Below, piece after piece: positions 55,410-64,000 of a DNA stretch of 64,000 nt. The notes beneath the pieces are model-generated. The model was given only the letters and a program-made list of their open reading frames with translations. It did not search any database and had not been told where the DNA came from. A program made the translations under genes and the position numbers. How positions within the stretch are numbered: the stretch's first letter is position 1; each line of letters starts with the position of its first letter. Source of the DNA: Pseudaminobacter soli (ex Li et al. 2025) (GTDB taxonomy: Bacteria; Pseudomonadota; Alphaproteobacteria; Rhizobiales; Rhizobiaceae); contig NZ_PXYL01000002.1 of the NCBI RefSeq assembly GCF_003012705.1, positions 496,001 to 560,000 on the forward strand. The letters are read 5' to 3'.

Positions 55410-55790
55410 TCAAGACATCCGCTCCACCCATTGAACCCGCGAAGAGCCTGGTTCGAACGGATCGCCGAAATATTGGGTTTCGCGGGCCACCTGGCCGTCC
55501 CTAAACTCCATAATGCTGACCGTGTAAGACGGCCGCCCATCGTAGGTCAGAACCAATTCGGTGATCCAGAGGTCGCCAGCCCCGAGTATCCGCCGCACGG
55601 TGAAGCGCTTCTTGTTCGGCTGCGCCGAACGAGATGCCTGAATGTTGTGCCGACCACGGATGCGCTCACCCGACTGCGGGTATTCGAGCACCGCGTCCTC
55701 TCGGTAAATCCGATGCTCCGCCTCGAAGTCGTTCGCGTCGGAGGCTGCCCAGTGGCGATCGAGAGCAGCTCTAATCTCGCTGTCTTCCAT
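55410..55790 (-). CDS. SnoaL/NTF2-like protein
   Basis: 126 residues from the ATG at 55790, preceded by GAGGAAGATTGAG; the frame is open to 55853. It has the cone fold pattern: DRHWAASDANDFEAEHRIY, DAVLEYPQSGERIRGR and FTVRRILGAGDLWITEL, ending in VARETQYFGDPFEP. Members are small enzymes or binding proteins of diverse use; the role here is unknown. It is convergent with the helicase gene. Confidence 0.85.
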   Translation of the reverse strand: MEDSEIRAALDRHWAASDANDFEAEHRIYREDAVLEYPQSGERIRGRHNIQASRSAQPNKKRFTVRRILGAGDLWITELVLTYDGRPSYTVSIMEFRDGQVARETQYFGDPFEPGSSRVQWVERMS

Positions 55791-56015
55791 CTCAATCTTC
55801 CTCGCATCTGCGGCGCGCACAGGCGCCTCGTGGCTCCTCGAATTCGAGGACACTGCTGCAAGCGCTTCGAGATCCGACGTTACACCCTATGAGAACTCTT
55901 TCGCCAGCGCCGCGTCACTTCCGACTTTGGCGCGATCCGGACCAATGCACTGGCATAGGCCCGTTGCGGCCTCTGCCGCTGTTTGAAGATCCGCCCGTCG
56001 GTGTATCGAACGGCG

Positions 56016-56138
56016 ATGACCTACCCTCCGATTGATCCCTACGATTCCGCCCTGCTCGGCGTCCCGCAGTCCATGGAAGAGATGCGCATGGCGCTTGACT
56101 CATTCGAGGCCGCTTCTTCCCAGGGCAGGAACGCCTGA
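56016..56138 (+). CDS. Short ORF resembling a prolyl-aminopeptidase N-terminus (remnant?)
   Basis: 40 residues (MTYPPIDPYDSALLGVP, then a helical EEMRMALDSFEAA). The first fourteen residues resemble the N-terminus of proline iminopeptidases (PPxxPYDxGxLDV), the rest does not. The stop lies one base before the MFS transporter start, so it could be a leader peptide or a deletion remnant. Low confidence. Confidence 0.3.
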   Translation: MTYPPIDPYDSALLGVPQSMEEMRMALDSFEAASSQGRNA

Positions 56139-56139
56139 G

Positions 56140-57339
56140 ATGAAAAATGGCATCCCCGTTGGGGTCGTCGGCGCGCTCGGCCTTACCCAGATCATCGGCT
56201 ACGGCACGCTCTACTACAGCTTCAGCATCCTCGCCCCGGGGATGGCCCGTGATTTCGGCCTGACCGTGGAGCAGGTGTTCGGCGTCTTCTCCGCCTCGTT
56301 GTTCGTCGGCGGCCTGTCGGCCCCGTTTGTCGGCAGGTGGATGGACCGCTTCGGCGCGGCGATGGTCATGACCGTCGGTTCCGCCGTCTCCGCCCTGACC
56401 CTGTTACTCTGTGCCTGGTCACCATCCACGGTCGTGTTCGCACTGGCCATAGCCCTCCTGGAGGTCGCTTCTGGCATGGTGCTGTATCAGGCCGCGTTTG
56501 CGGCACTCGTCGAGAGCCGTCCGCAGGCTGCATCGCGAAGCATCACCTATCTCACTTTGATCGCCGGCTTCTCCTCGACGATTTTCTGGCCGATCACAGC
56601 CCGCATCCACGAGCATCTTTCCTGGCGCGAAATCTATGTGGCGTTCGCCGGGCTGAACCTGCTCGCCTGCCTGCCGCTGCACCACTGGATCGCCCGCTCC
56701 AGGAAGTCTGAAGCGGCGTTGTACGTCCATCACGGACAGGAGGCGGTTGTCGGTGCGCTTCCGGCCGATCTCCGGCGGCGCGGCATGGTCATGGTCTCGC
56801 TGGCGTTCGCCCTCCAGGGCTTTGCGCTGTCTGCCATCCTGACGCACATGGTGCCGATGCTGGGAACGATCGGCTTTGGGGCCGCAGCCGTGATGATCGG
56901 CTCGCTGTTCGGCCCGTCCCAGGTTCTGAGCCGGTTGGTCAACATGGCGTTTGGCAAGAACATGTCGCCGCCCATGCTTGCGACATTGTCGGCTGTCCTG
57001 ATTGTTGCGGGCGTCGTCATCCTCGGTGTGTCGGGGACCTGGCTGCCGGGAGCCGTCGCCTTCGCCGTCTGCGTTGGCCTAGGTTCGGGCATCAACAGCA
57101 TCGCCCAAGGCTCGCTGCCGCTCTGGCTGTTCGGCTCGACGGGCTACGGCGCCATAACGGGCCGCATGGCCGCCACACGGCTCGCAGCCGGGGCGCTGGC
57201 CCCGTTCGTTTTCTCCGTACTGATGGAGCGCTTCGGTGTCAATGTTGCGCTAATAGTCAATGCGTGCCTCGGGGCGGTGGGCATAGCTGCATTCTTCGCG
57301 GTGGTTTCGGCAACGCGACGCACAGCCATCGCGACATGA
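56140..57339 (+). CDS. Major facilitator superfamily transporter
   Basis: 399 residues from ATG 56140 with twelve membrane helices. The usual loop motif is present as GRWMDRFGAAMVM after helix 2; segments such as GYGTLYYSFSILAPGMA and SLPLWLFGSTGYGAITGRMAA are typical of small-molecule efflux or uptake proteins. The frame continues upstream to 56032, but the part there overlaps the short ORF. Substrate unknown. Confidence 0.9.
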   Translation: MKNGIPVGVVGALGLTQIIGYGTLYYSFSILAPGMARDFGLTVEQVFGVFSASLFVGGLSAPFVGRWMDRFGAAMVMTVGSAVSALTLLLCAWSPSTVVFALAIALLEVASGMVLYQAAFAALVESRPQAASRSITYLTLIAGFSSTIFWPITARIHEHLSWREIYVAFAGLNLLACLPLHHWIARSRKSEAALYVHHGQEAVVGALPADLRRRGMVMVSLAFALQGFALSAILTHMVPMLGTIGFGAAAVMIGSLFGPSQVLSRLVNMAFGKNMSPPMLATLSAVLIVAGVVILGVSGTWLPGAVAFAVCVGLGSGINSIAQGSLPLWLFGSTGYGAITGRMAATRLAAGALAPFVFSVLMERFGVNVALIVNACLGAVGIAAFFAVVSATRRTAIAT

Positions 57340-57392
57340 GCAAGCGCGATCCGGCTCTCCACGGTTTGCCGAACATGGGGCAAGCAATCTGA

Positions 57393-58346
57393 ATGGTCGA
57401 ACCGCCAGAAATCGCTAATGAGACCGACTTTGAGAGGTGGCGGTCCCGTCCAGATCAGTGGTTGCCGCTCGTGAACGGAATTGCTCGCGAAGAAGGCATC
57501 AACCCCAGAAACCTCTCGCAATTCGGCAACAGCACAAACCTTGTCATTGACCTCGACGATCGGTTGATACTGAAGCTTTTTCCGCCGATTTACCGGACGC
57601 AGTTCACCAGCGAGCGCAATGCGCTTCGGTATTTGGCGGGAAAAATGGACGTCCCGATCCCTTCAATCGAAGCAGAGGGTGAGCGCAACGGTTGGGGCTG
57701 GCTTATCATCACCAAGCTCGACGGCATTGTAGGTTCGATAGCTTGGTCGCTGCTGCCGGAGCAGGAGAAGGAGCGTGTGCTTGAGCAGATAGGAGGCGCC
57801 ATCTCCAGCATGCAGGCACTTCCGCCAGGAGACCTGAGTACAGGCAAACCCTCTTGGCGGGACTTCGTCAAAGGACAGATCGACGGTTGCTTCGAGCGTC
57901 ACCGGCAGTTGGGAATGTCGCCGGGCTTTCTGTCTGATCTCCGCGTGCTACTCGCTGATGCACCGTCGGTCATTCCGCTTGATGCACCACCAGTCATACT
58001 GACAGGAGATTGGATCCCCCAGAACATCCTCCTTTCGGAAGATCGCGGGGTATGGAAACTCGCAGGGGTCATCGATTTCGGGGATGTCATGACGGGTTGG
58101 GGAGAATACGATCTTCTTGCACCCACCGCATTCATGTGTGCGGGTTCGCATGGCCGCACCAAGTCACTTCTGAGGGGATACGGCACGGTTGATGGCGAGT
58201 GTGACAGCGCGATGAGACGTCGCCTTCTGACATTGACGTTTCTCCATGCTGAAAGCGATCTGCGCAAGGTTGACATCGACGGCTGGGAAGATCGGGCGAC
58301 GCGTCTGTTCGATCTTGGAGACATCATTTGGCCAGGAGCCGACTAG
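57393..58346 (+). CDS. APH-family phosphotransferase
   Basis: 317 residues with the aminoglycoside-phosphotransferase/choline-kinase fold. The ATP lobe has NSTNLVIDLDDRLILKLFPP; the catalytic loop reads LTGDWIPQNIL, with Thr in place of the usual His but with Asp and Asn kept; the metal motif is VIDFGDVMTG. The substrate may be an antibiotic, a sugar or another hydroxyl compound. It follows the MFS gene by 53 bases on the same strand. Confidence 0.85.
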   Translation: MVEPPEIANETDFERWRSRPDQWLPLVNGIAREEGINPRNLSQFGNSTNLVIDLDDRLILKLFPPIYRTQFTSERNALRYLAGKMDVPIPSIEAEGERNGWGWLIITKLDGIVGSIAWSLLPEQEKERVLEQIGGAISSMQALPPGDLSTGKPSWRDFVKGQIDGCFERHRQLGMSPGFLSDLRVLLADAPSVIPLDAPPVILTGDWIPQNILLSEDRGVWKLAGVIDFGDVMTGWGEYDLLAPTAFMCAGSHGRTKSLLRGYGTVDGECDSAMRRRLLTLTFLHAESDLRKVDIDGWEDRATRLFDLGDIIWPGAD

Positions 58347-58583
58347 CTCGCGCGAACCGGTAGCGCGTCAGCTTTCCCGAATAATCCGGCACAAACCGAA
58401 CCGCCTCCTTTCCGCCAATCTCGGACCTTTCCGCGCTCACTTTTGTTGTCGGACAGCGGACGTTCCAGCCAACTGGCCGTTCTGGTCGGAAGCGGACGCT
58501 ACGAGATTTTCAGTAGCGCAACCGTATTGCCTGCGGCCCTAAACAGGCAACGGCCTCTGCTACAACGCAGGATACTGCGGAAG

Positions 58584-58934
58584 TCATGCAGCAAGGCGCC
58601 CCTGATGGCTGCGGTGCTGACGGGAGCGACCAGACCCGCGCCGCTGATATTCGGCGGCGAACTTGACAGGGTCGGAGCAGCGAGCCTCAAGGAGAGGCTG
58701 CAAGCTTTCCTCGAAAAGATGCCGCTCTGAAGCGTTGAGGTCGCTGGTGGAGCGAAACATCAGGCTCTGCGCGAGGTCGTCCTCTGGCCGTCCCTCATTG
58801 AACAACCCTTCATCCACCAGGTCTCGGAGGACATCGAGGTAGTCCATGTGAAATTGCCAATCCCAGGTGTCATCGTCCTTACAGAACACCGCCGCAACTT
58901 CCAGGGTTTCGTGTGATAGATAGTTGATCGCCAT
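58584..58934 (-). CDS. Hypothetical protein
   Basis: 116 residues, soluble and acidic in the middle (FHMDYLDVLRDLVDEGLFNEG), basic at the end. The ATG at 58934 follows a strong GAGGAGG at six bases, which supports it. No domain is recognised. A plus-strand frame over the same bases (58443-58730) has no comparable start signal. Confidence 0.5.
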   Translation of the reverse strand: MAINYLSHETLEVAAVFCKDDDTWDWQFHMDYLDVLRDLVDEGLFNEGRPEDDLAQSLMFRSTSDLNASERHLFEESLQPLLEARCSDPVKFAAEYQRRGSGRSRQHRSHQGRLAA

Positions 58935-59613
58935 ATCGGCCTCCTCACTACTGGCCCACCCCTATAGAACAAAAAGAGAACACAAGAGTCAAGAGGAAGC
59001 AACGGCGGGTTTCAACGAGGCTGGCAAGATAGGATTAGCGACAGCGAAGATGGGCAGCTTTCGACCCGTTGCAGTCATCCGGGTCTGCTCGCGCAATGGC
59101 GTGAGTTGACCGGGGCCAAGCAGTCGTTGATGACCCCATCGGGCGAAACGGCCTTCCCCGAAATCGATTTGCGTGAGCCGTTCAGACAACGCAGCATTTG
59201 TTGGCGCTTAGACTTGCGGGCTCCGCATCTGCGCAATGGCAGTCATGAAATCCCTGACATGCGCGCCAAGCTCTTTCGAGCTTATGCTCTCAATCCATTG
59301 TTCGATCGTGCGCTGGTCAGAAATGCTCGATGAAGAAGACAACAGGTATTGGACCAAGGTGTTCGGTATCTATTCCCCTTTGTCATACCTGCCCTAGATA
59401 CTCGCTGCCGTTGCCGGAAGAACCGGCCGTATTCAGCTCAAGACTGGCGACCGTCGGTCAACCAAAGCAGGCTCGGGTACATGGCACGCCGAGCCGCCGA
59501 ACAGGGAGCTTCAACAGGCCAAGCAATCGCGCATTTCGATCGAAATAGGGGTGCCCAGGGGAGGGAGCGTGTCTGCCAACTCGAATTGGTGATCTCAATC
59601 GAAGGAGCGTGCA
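58935..59613. other. Intergenic region without a supported gene
   Basis: 679 bases before the arylsulfatase gene. Several short frames occur on both strands (for example 59106-59333 and 59349-59681 on the plus strand, 58989-59189 on the minus strand) but none has a recognisable protein. GC content falls near 59320-59400. I see nothing certain; it may hold decayed sequence and the sulfatase promoter. Confidence 0.55.
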
Positions 59614-61428
59614 ATGACAGACAAGCCAGGAGATGGCCGCAATATCGAGGCAGCCGACGTCGATGGAAGAACGTCTGGTAGCTCGAGCGGTTCTGCAGGA
59701 TTTTCCCAGTCCATCTTACGACGGAGCATTGAAATCCGCTCCAAAACGATCGCGTCGCGGTCGCTCGGTGCGCTTGCCGCCGGGGTTCTCATGGTCGGGT
59801 TGCCAGCACTCTCGGGCCCGGCGCAGGCGCAGGAACAGCGCCCCAACATCGTCGTGCTGATGACCGACGACACCGGCTGGAGCGACTTCGGAGCCTATTC
59901 CGGAGGCGGCGCGGGCCTCGGCCACCCGACACCGAATGTCGATCAGATCGCCAAGGAGGGTGCTGTCTTCACCAACTGGTACGGACAGGCAAGCTGCACG
60001 GCCGGCCGGGCTTCCTTCATCACCGGTCGCGTTCCGATCCGCTCGGCGCTCTCGATCGTGGTCGCCCCGGGCGATGAAAACCGTCTCCGCAAGGAGACGC
60101 CCACGATCGCGGAATTCTTCCAGAAGAATGGCTACTCCACCTATTTCTCCGGCAAATGGCACCTCGGCGATAAGCCAGACGCCTATCCGACCGAGCATGG
60201 CTTCGATCAGATGAAGCATTTTGCCGCCTATTATGCCGGCGTCTATGCCTATAATGACACCGCCAGCACGTTCCATCCCTGGTTCCCGTCCTACAATCGG
60301 GAATTCAACAAGATGTACGACGACATTGTCAATCTGGGCGAATGGGAAGGAACTGCGGGGCAAGCCGCCCGAATGGTCGGCACCATAACCTATGACTCGC
60401 TGGCGGAGTTCGACATCCGGCAAACCGACTCGGCGATCGATTACATCAAACAGCACGCCAAGGGCGGCAAGCCCTTCTTCATGGACGTCAACTTCATCAA
60501 GATGCACAACCCGACGAACCCGGCGCCGGAGTTCAGAGGCCGGTCGAAGCTTGGGAATTATTCGGATTCCTTGATGGAAATGGATGCCGACATCGGTCGC
60601 ATCATGGATGCCATCCGGGCCGAGGCCCCCAACACGATCGTCATCCTGACGGCCGACAATGGTGCCTGGCTCGACGCCTATCCGGATGCCGGGACCACGC
60701 CCTTCCGCGGCGAAAAGGGGTCGGCGTTCGAGGGCGGCTGGCGCGTTCCCGGCATCATGTGGTGGCCCAGCCATATCCCGGCCGGCGTCCAGTACAACGA
60801 AATGATGTCGCACATCGACTGCTGGGCGACGCTGGCCTCTATGGTCGGCCTCACCCCGCCCCCGCATGACTGGGTCGGCAACGACGGCAAGCCGATCTAC
60901 TTCGACAGCATCGACAACAGCGCCTACATCCTCGGCAAGGCCCAGCATTCCGCGCGCAGATCTTGGGTCTATATCGATGGAGAGAATTTCCTTGGCGTGC
61001 GTGCGGATATCGGCGACGACCCCAGGGAGCCCTGGGTCAACATCGCCTGGAAATATCTCTGGACGGCGAAGGATTCCTGGCTTGGCGCAACTGCCAATCT
61101 GGGATCGATCGGCGCCCTCTACAACCTGACCATGGACCCCTATGAGAAATACGACATGATCTTCAACGGGGCAGCCCCGGCGCGCGTGCTGACGAGCTCG
61201 CCAGGACGCTTCTCCGGGGAAGACAATGGTTGGGTCCTGTCGCTGATCTATCCGGTGGTCATCGATTTCGACAAGTCGATCATGCAATATCCCAGCATCA
61301 GGCGCTATGTCGGCGGCGCGTCAAATGACCTGGTGCCCAACCTGCAGCACCCGGACGATCCGGTCCCCCTGCTGAAGCAGCAATTGATGGAGCAGAAGGA
61401 ACCGCATATCGGCGGTGGCGGCGGCTAA
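59614..61428 (+). CDS. Type I arylsulfatase, exported
   Basis: 604 residues. A long N-terminal part (about 50) precedes a signal helix (LGALAAGVLMVGLPAL, cleavage after AQA near residue 72). The sulfatase begins RPNIVVLMTDDTGW with metal ligands D85 and D86. The formylglycine cysteine is C128 in SCTAGRASFITGR, which fits C-x-A-x-R. GKWHLGD and ADNGAW complete the active site. It needs a formylglycine-generating enzyme encoded elsewhere. GAAGGAGCGTGCA precedes the ATG. It hydrolyses sulfate esters in the periplasm, probably to gain sulfate; substrate unknown. Confidence 0.92.
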   Translation: MTDKPGDGRNIEAADVDGRTSGSSSGSAGFSQSILRRSIEIRSKTIASRSLGALAAGVLMVGLPALSGPAQAQEQRPNIVVLMTDDTGWSDFGAYSGGGAGLGHPTPNVDQIAKEGAVFTNWYGQASCTAGRASFITGRVPIRSALSIVVAPGDENRLRKETPTIAEFFQKNGYSTYFSGKWHLGDKPDAYPTEHGFDQMKHFAAYYAGVYAYNDTASTFHPWFPSYNREFNKMYDDIVNLGEWEGTAGQAARMVGTITYDSLAEFDIRQTDSAIDYIKQHAKGGKPFFMDVNFIKMHNPTNPAPEFRGRSKLGNYSDSLMEMDADIGRIMDAIRAEAPNTIVILTADNGAWLDAYPDAGTTPFRGEKGSAFEGGWRVPGIMWWPSHIPAGVQYNEMMSHIDCWATLASMVGLTPPPHDWVGNDGKPIYFDSIDNSAYILGKAQHSARRSWVYIDGENFLGVRADIGDDPREPWVNIAWKYLWTAKDSWLGATANLGSIGALYNLTMDPYEKYDMIFNGAAPARVLTSSPGRFSGEDNGWVLSLIYPVVIDFDKSIMQYPSIRRYVGGASNDLVPNLQHPDDPVPLLKQQLMEQKEPHIGGGGG

Positions 61429-61447
61429 GTGCCTTGCCCCACAGGAT

Positions 61448-61485
61448 GTCAGCGCAGCCAGCCCCGTTGGCCTGGCTGCGTTGAC
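61448..61485 (+). terminator. Hairpin after the arylsulfatase gene
   Basis: GTCAGCGCAGCCAG (61448-61461) pairs with CTGGCTGCGTTGAC (61472-61485): 14 pairs with one G-T wobble and a 10-base loop. It begins 19 bases after the sulfatase stop. There is no T-run, so it may be a weak terminator or a 3' stabiliser. Confidence 0.65.
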
Positions 61486-61685
61486 GTGCCGGATGGCAAG
61501 GACAAGAATACCATCATTCCAAGCGGCGCAGTCCGCATTGCAGCCATCCCCCACCTGCTTCGTCCAAGACACCTGAGCAATAGTCAACGACAATTCTCAA
61601 ACAAAGAGATTTCTACTGCTGCGGATGCGTATATACTCGCCTAAGCGGGCGCTGAATTGCAGATTAGCTTGTACGCTGGCCCAAA

Positions 61686-62597
61686 TTACGACAAGCCTTG
61701 TGCGCTCACTATTTCGGTGCGCATCTTGCTGACGACGGAATCGATGAACGCGGAAACCGCCAAGGGCAGGTGAGCCCGGCTGGGATAGACGACACTCATG
61801 GAAAGGTTGCGGCGCATGTATTGCGGCAGCACTGGCACGAGTCGGCCGGCCGCGAAATCGGCCGTCCCCAGTATCGGGGTTAATGCGATGCCGAGGCCCG
61901 CAATAGCCGCCTTTCGGATTGCCTGCGCGGTGTTGGCCATGACGCGGCCGGTGACGGTCACCTCCTCCTCGACACCGTCGGGGCCTTGTAGGCGCCAGGT
62001 CGCATAATCCCGCGCCTGGGGCACAAAGAGACAGTCATGGCGGGTCAGATCCTGCAGCGTGGCCGGCGTCCCGCGCGCAGCGAGATAGGACGGGCTGGCA
62101 ACAAGTCCGATCGATCGGCTTTGAATCTTGCGCACGACATAATTCGGACTGCGCGTTTGTGTGCTTCGGAAGGCGACATCGATGCCCTCTTCGATGAGAT
62201 CGACCGTGGCGTCGCTTAGCACGAACTCGATGCGCACTTGCGGATGCGAGGCCAGGAATTCGGCCACCCATTCCATCTTGTAGAAGTCGAAGAAGTCGGC
62301 GGGCATGGCCACACGTATTAGCCCCCTGGGTATGCGCCCGCCGGAAATCAAATCCTCTCCGGCTTGTTGCAATCCGTCCACGGCTGCGGCGCTGTTACCG
62401 TAGAGTTCATACCCGGCATCCGTGAGCTTCAGCTTCCGGGTCGATCGCTGCATGAGCCGGGCGCCGAGCTGCTCTTCCAGCTCCTGAATGCGCCGGCTGA
62501 CCGTATTGGCCGGAATCCCCAAGCGGCGCCCGGCCTCTGCGAAACTGCCGAAACGAACAACCTGCACGAACAGGCCGAGATCGTTCAGGTCGAGCAT
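61686..62597 (-). CDS. LysR-family transcriptional regulator
   Basis: 303 residues: LysR winged helix at the start (FAEAGRRLGIPANTVSRRIQELEEQLG) and a two-lobe effector domain with IRVAMPADFFDFYKMEWV. The ATG at 62597 faces the FMN reductase gene across 143 bases. LysR proteins commonly regulate the divergent gene, so the FMN-reductase/NmrA pair is the likely target. Confidence 0.94.
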   Translation of the reverse strand: MLDLNDLGLFVQVVRFGSFAEAGRRLGIPANTVSRRIQELEEQLGARLMQRSTRKLKLTDAGYELYGNSAAAVDGLQQAGEDLISGGRIPRGLIRVAMPADFFDFYKMEWVAEFLASHPQVRIEFVLSDATVDLIEEGIDVAFRSTQTRSPNYVVRKIQSRSIGLVASPSYLAARGTPATLQDLTRHDCLFVPQARDYATWRLQGPDGVEEEVTVTGRVMANTAQAIRKAAIAGLGIALTPILGTADFAAGRLVPVLPQYMRRNLSMSVVYPSRAHLPLAVSAFIDSVVSKMRTEIVSAQGLS

Positions 62598-62740
62598 CGT
62601 CGCAATTCCTTCGAATAATGGGGGAGTTAAATCCGATATCCTCGTCTAGTCAATCAAACATGCGGTGATCATGTTTTAGTGGCAGCGGGAATTGCATTCG
62701 GTCCCGATTGTTCGACCAACCTAAAGGGAAGGCGTCCCAC

Positions 62741-63343
62741 ATGTTCAAGAACCCGCACATCGGCATCGTCATCGGCTCGACGCGCCAGGGCCGCTTCAGT
62801 GAGCGCGCGGCCGCATGGTTTCAAAAGATTGCGGCTCGGCGCACCGATCTCAGCTTCGAAATGATCGACCTGCGTGACTACCCATTGCCGTTCTTTGATG
62901 AACCAGGGTCGCCGCTCTGGATACCTCCCAGAGACAATACGGCACAACGCTGGGCGGCGAAGCTGGCCGATCTGGACGGGCTTGTCTTCGTCACGCCCGA
63001 ATACAATCACGGATACAGTGCTATGCTGAAAAATGCGCTGGACTATGCCTATCAGGCATACAACCGCAAGCCGGCCGCCTTCGTCGGGTATGGTGGCGTT
63101 GGTGCCGCACGCGCCATAGAGCAACTGCGCATGGTTGCCGTAGAACTTCAGATGGCGCCGATCCCCAAGTCCGTGAACATCGGCATGACAGAGTTCCTTG
63201 GCATCTGGCAGCAGGGCAAAGATTTCGCGGATTTTCCGCATCTCGAACAGGCGGCCGTCGCTCTGCTCGATGATCTGTCCTGGTGGGGCCGCACACTGCA
63301 AATCGGACGTCAGGCCGCATCCGTTCAGGCGTCAGTTGGCTGA
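62741..63343 (+). CDS. NADPH-dependent FMN reductase family protein
   Basis: 200 residues from ATG 62741 (AGGGAAGGCGTCCCAC ahead); a TTG at 62708 is less likely. Flavodoxin-like fold with the phosphate loop GSTRQGRFSERAAAWF and the ring-contact motif VTPEYNHGYSAMLKNALDY. Members reduce FMN, quinones, azo dyes or chromate with NAD(P)H in the cytoplasm. It starts a two-gene unit with the NmrA-like gene. Confidence 0.9.
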   Translation: MFKNPHIGIVIGSTRQGRFSERAAAWFQKIAARRTDLSFEMIDLRDYPLPFFDEPGSPLWIPPRDNTAQRWAAKLADLDGLVFVTPEYNHGYSAMLKNALDYAYQAYNRKPAAFVGYGGVGAARAIEQLRMVAVELQMAPIPKSVNIGMTEFLGIWQQGKDFADFPHLEQAAVALLDDLSWWGRTLQIGRQAASVQASVG

Positions 63344-63443
63344 ACGTTTTGGGCCGCCGCTGGGTCCGCAAAACACATCCAACGCGTCATTCAACGGGCG
63401 GTGCTCGGTTCGCCGCAATGGGTCGAGTGAAAGGAGATTGGTC

Positions 63444-64000
63444 ATGGGTCAAAAGCTTGTCGTCGTCGTTACCGGAGCCACGGGCCAACAAGGTGGCGCT
63501 GTGGTGAAGAACCTGCTCGAGCGCGGTCACGAGGTTCGCGCCGTCACGCGCAATACCGACTCCGCGAAGGCGAGGGATCTCGCGAGCGCGGGCGTCGCGC
63601 TTGTGCGCGCGTCACTCGAAGACACGGCCGCGCTCACGAAGGCGCTCGAAGGAGCGACTTCACTCTTCGCCATGACGACGCCATTCGAAGGCGGCTCACA
63701 AGCCGAGACGCGACAGGGCATGTCCGCCGCAGACGCAGCCAAGGCCGCAGGCGTGCACCTCCTCTTCAACTCGGTCGGCTCCGCCAATCGGCAAACAGGC
63801 GTCCCGCACTTCGACAGCAAGTACGAGGTGGAAAAGCACATTGCCAAGATCGGCGTGCGCGCCACGGTGCTGGCACCCGTCTATTTCATGGAGAACCTCT
63901 ATTTGGGCAAAGAGCAACTCACGAAAGGCATCTACGCCACGCCGCTTCCGCCGACGCGGCAGCTCGCGCAAGTCGCGGTCGCGGATATCGGGGCCGTCGC
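63444..64000 (+). CDS. NmrA-like NAD(P)-binding protein (C-terminus cut by window edge)
   Basis: 185 complete codons from ATG 63444 run off the right edge; AAGGAGATTGGTC precedes the start. The Rossmann motif is VVVTGATGQQGGAVVKNLL and the family's TRNTDSAKARDL and YFMENLY segments follow. NmrA/HSCARG-type proteins sense NADP redox state or act as NADP-dependent reductases (quinone oxidoreductase-like). It follows the FMN reductase by 100 bases. Confidence 0.88.
   Translation, partial: MGQKLVVVVTGATGQQGGAVVKNLLERGHEVRAVTRNTDSAKARDLASAGVALVRASLEDTAALTKALEGATSLFAMTTPFEGGSQAETRQGMSAADAAKAAGVHLLFNSVGSANRQTGVPHFDSKYEVEKHIAKIGVRATVLAPVYFMENLYLGKEQLTKGIYATPLPPTRQLAQVAVADIGAV

Noticed and set aside
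58443-58730. Plus-strand frame of 95 codons opposite the hypothetical gene
   Set aside because: The minus-strand gene over it has a strong ribosome site, this one does not.
59716-61287. Minus-strand frame of 523 codons over the sulfatase
   Set aside because: Antisense to a complete sulfatase with all active-site motifs; no independent evidence.

Overview
The window looks like chromosomal DNA of an alphaproteobacterium, most likely of the order Hyphomicrobiales (Mesorhizobium/Phyllobacteriaceae-like). This is an inference from GC-rich coding sequence, a formate dehydrogenase locus with DUF3305/DUF3306 genes, an IalB-family protein, a giant PATR-repeat autotransporter, a BigR/SqrR-type sulfur operon and a cobalamin-riboswitch-controlled ribonucleotide reductase. 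I saw no tRNA, rRNA, CRISPR array, insertion sequence or phage gene. Gene density is high and almost every gene is intact.

Layout. 1-2.3 kb: catabolism of diaminopropionate or related amino acids (dpaL, an M20 amidohydrolase cut by the window edge, and a divergent Lrp regulator). 2.4-11.6 kb: a respiratory molybdenum/tungsten formate dehydrogenase locus (polyferredoxin, DUF3306, DUF3305, TorD-like chaperone, TAT peptide, FdhA with a Cys active site, FdhB, FdhC). 11.6-18.1 kb: a two-component system divergent from an RND efflux adaptor and pump. 18.1-20.5 kb: lactate permease and an Lrp regulator. 20.6-23.0 kb: an AceE-like 2-oxoacid dehydrogenase, divergent from that regulator (compare mdeR-mdeB). 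23.0-26.9 kb: a poorly understood set (beta-propeller protein, TPR/winged-helix regulator, DUF899 thioredoxin-like protein, small membrane protein, AraC regulator). 27.0-39.8 kb: an IalB-like protein and a 12-kb autotransporter gene. 40.5-45.4 kb: a six-gene operon for uptake and breakdown of a cysteine-like or D-amino acid (ABC transporter, YheO/DauR-type regulator, D-cysteine desulfhydrase homologue) ending in a strong hairpin. 45.8-47.9 kb: a divergent operon with a two-cysteine ArsR regulator, a split YeeE/YedE transporter and a TauE/SafE exporter. 48.0-53.1 kb: cobalamin riboswitch, nrdA, nrdB and a histidine-phosphatase-like gene. 53.2-64 kb: UvrD-like helicase, SnoaL-like protein, MFS transporter, APH-like kinase, an unknown protein, arylsulfatase, and a LysR regulator divergent from an FMN reductase and an NmrA-like protein (cut by the right edge).

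Three points stand out. First, NrdB has Phe at the radical-tyrosine position and Glu in place of the first Asp metal ligand. The spacing of all six ligands equals that remembered for the Chlamydia class Ic protein, so this looks like a Mn/Fe class Ic enzyme, and it is placed under a B12 riboswitch. Second, two divergent operons join cysteine-type sulfur uptake and desulfhydration to a persulfide-sensor-type regulator with sulfur export genes. Third, the autotransporter seems to have grown by copying 1.1-kb passenger modules.
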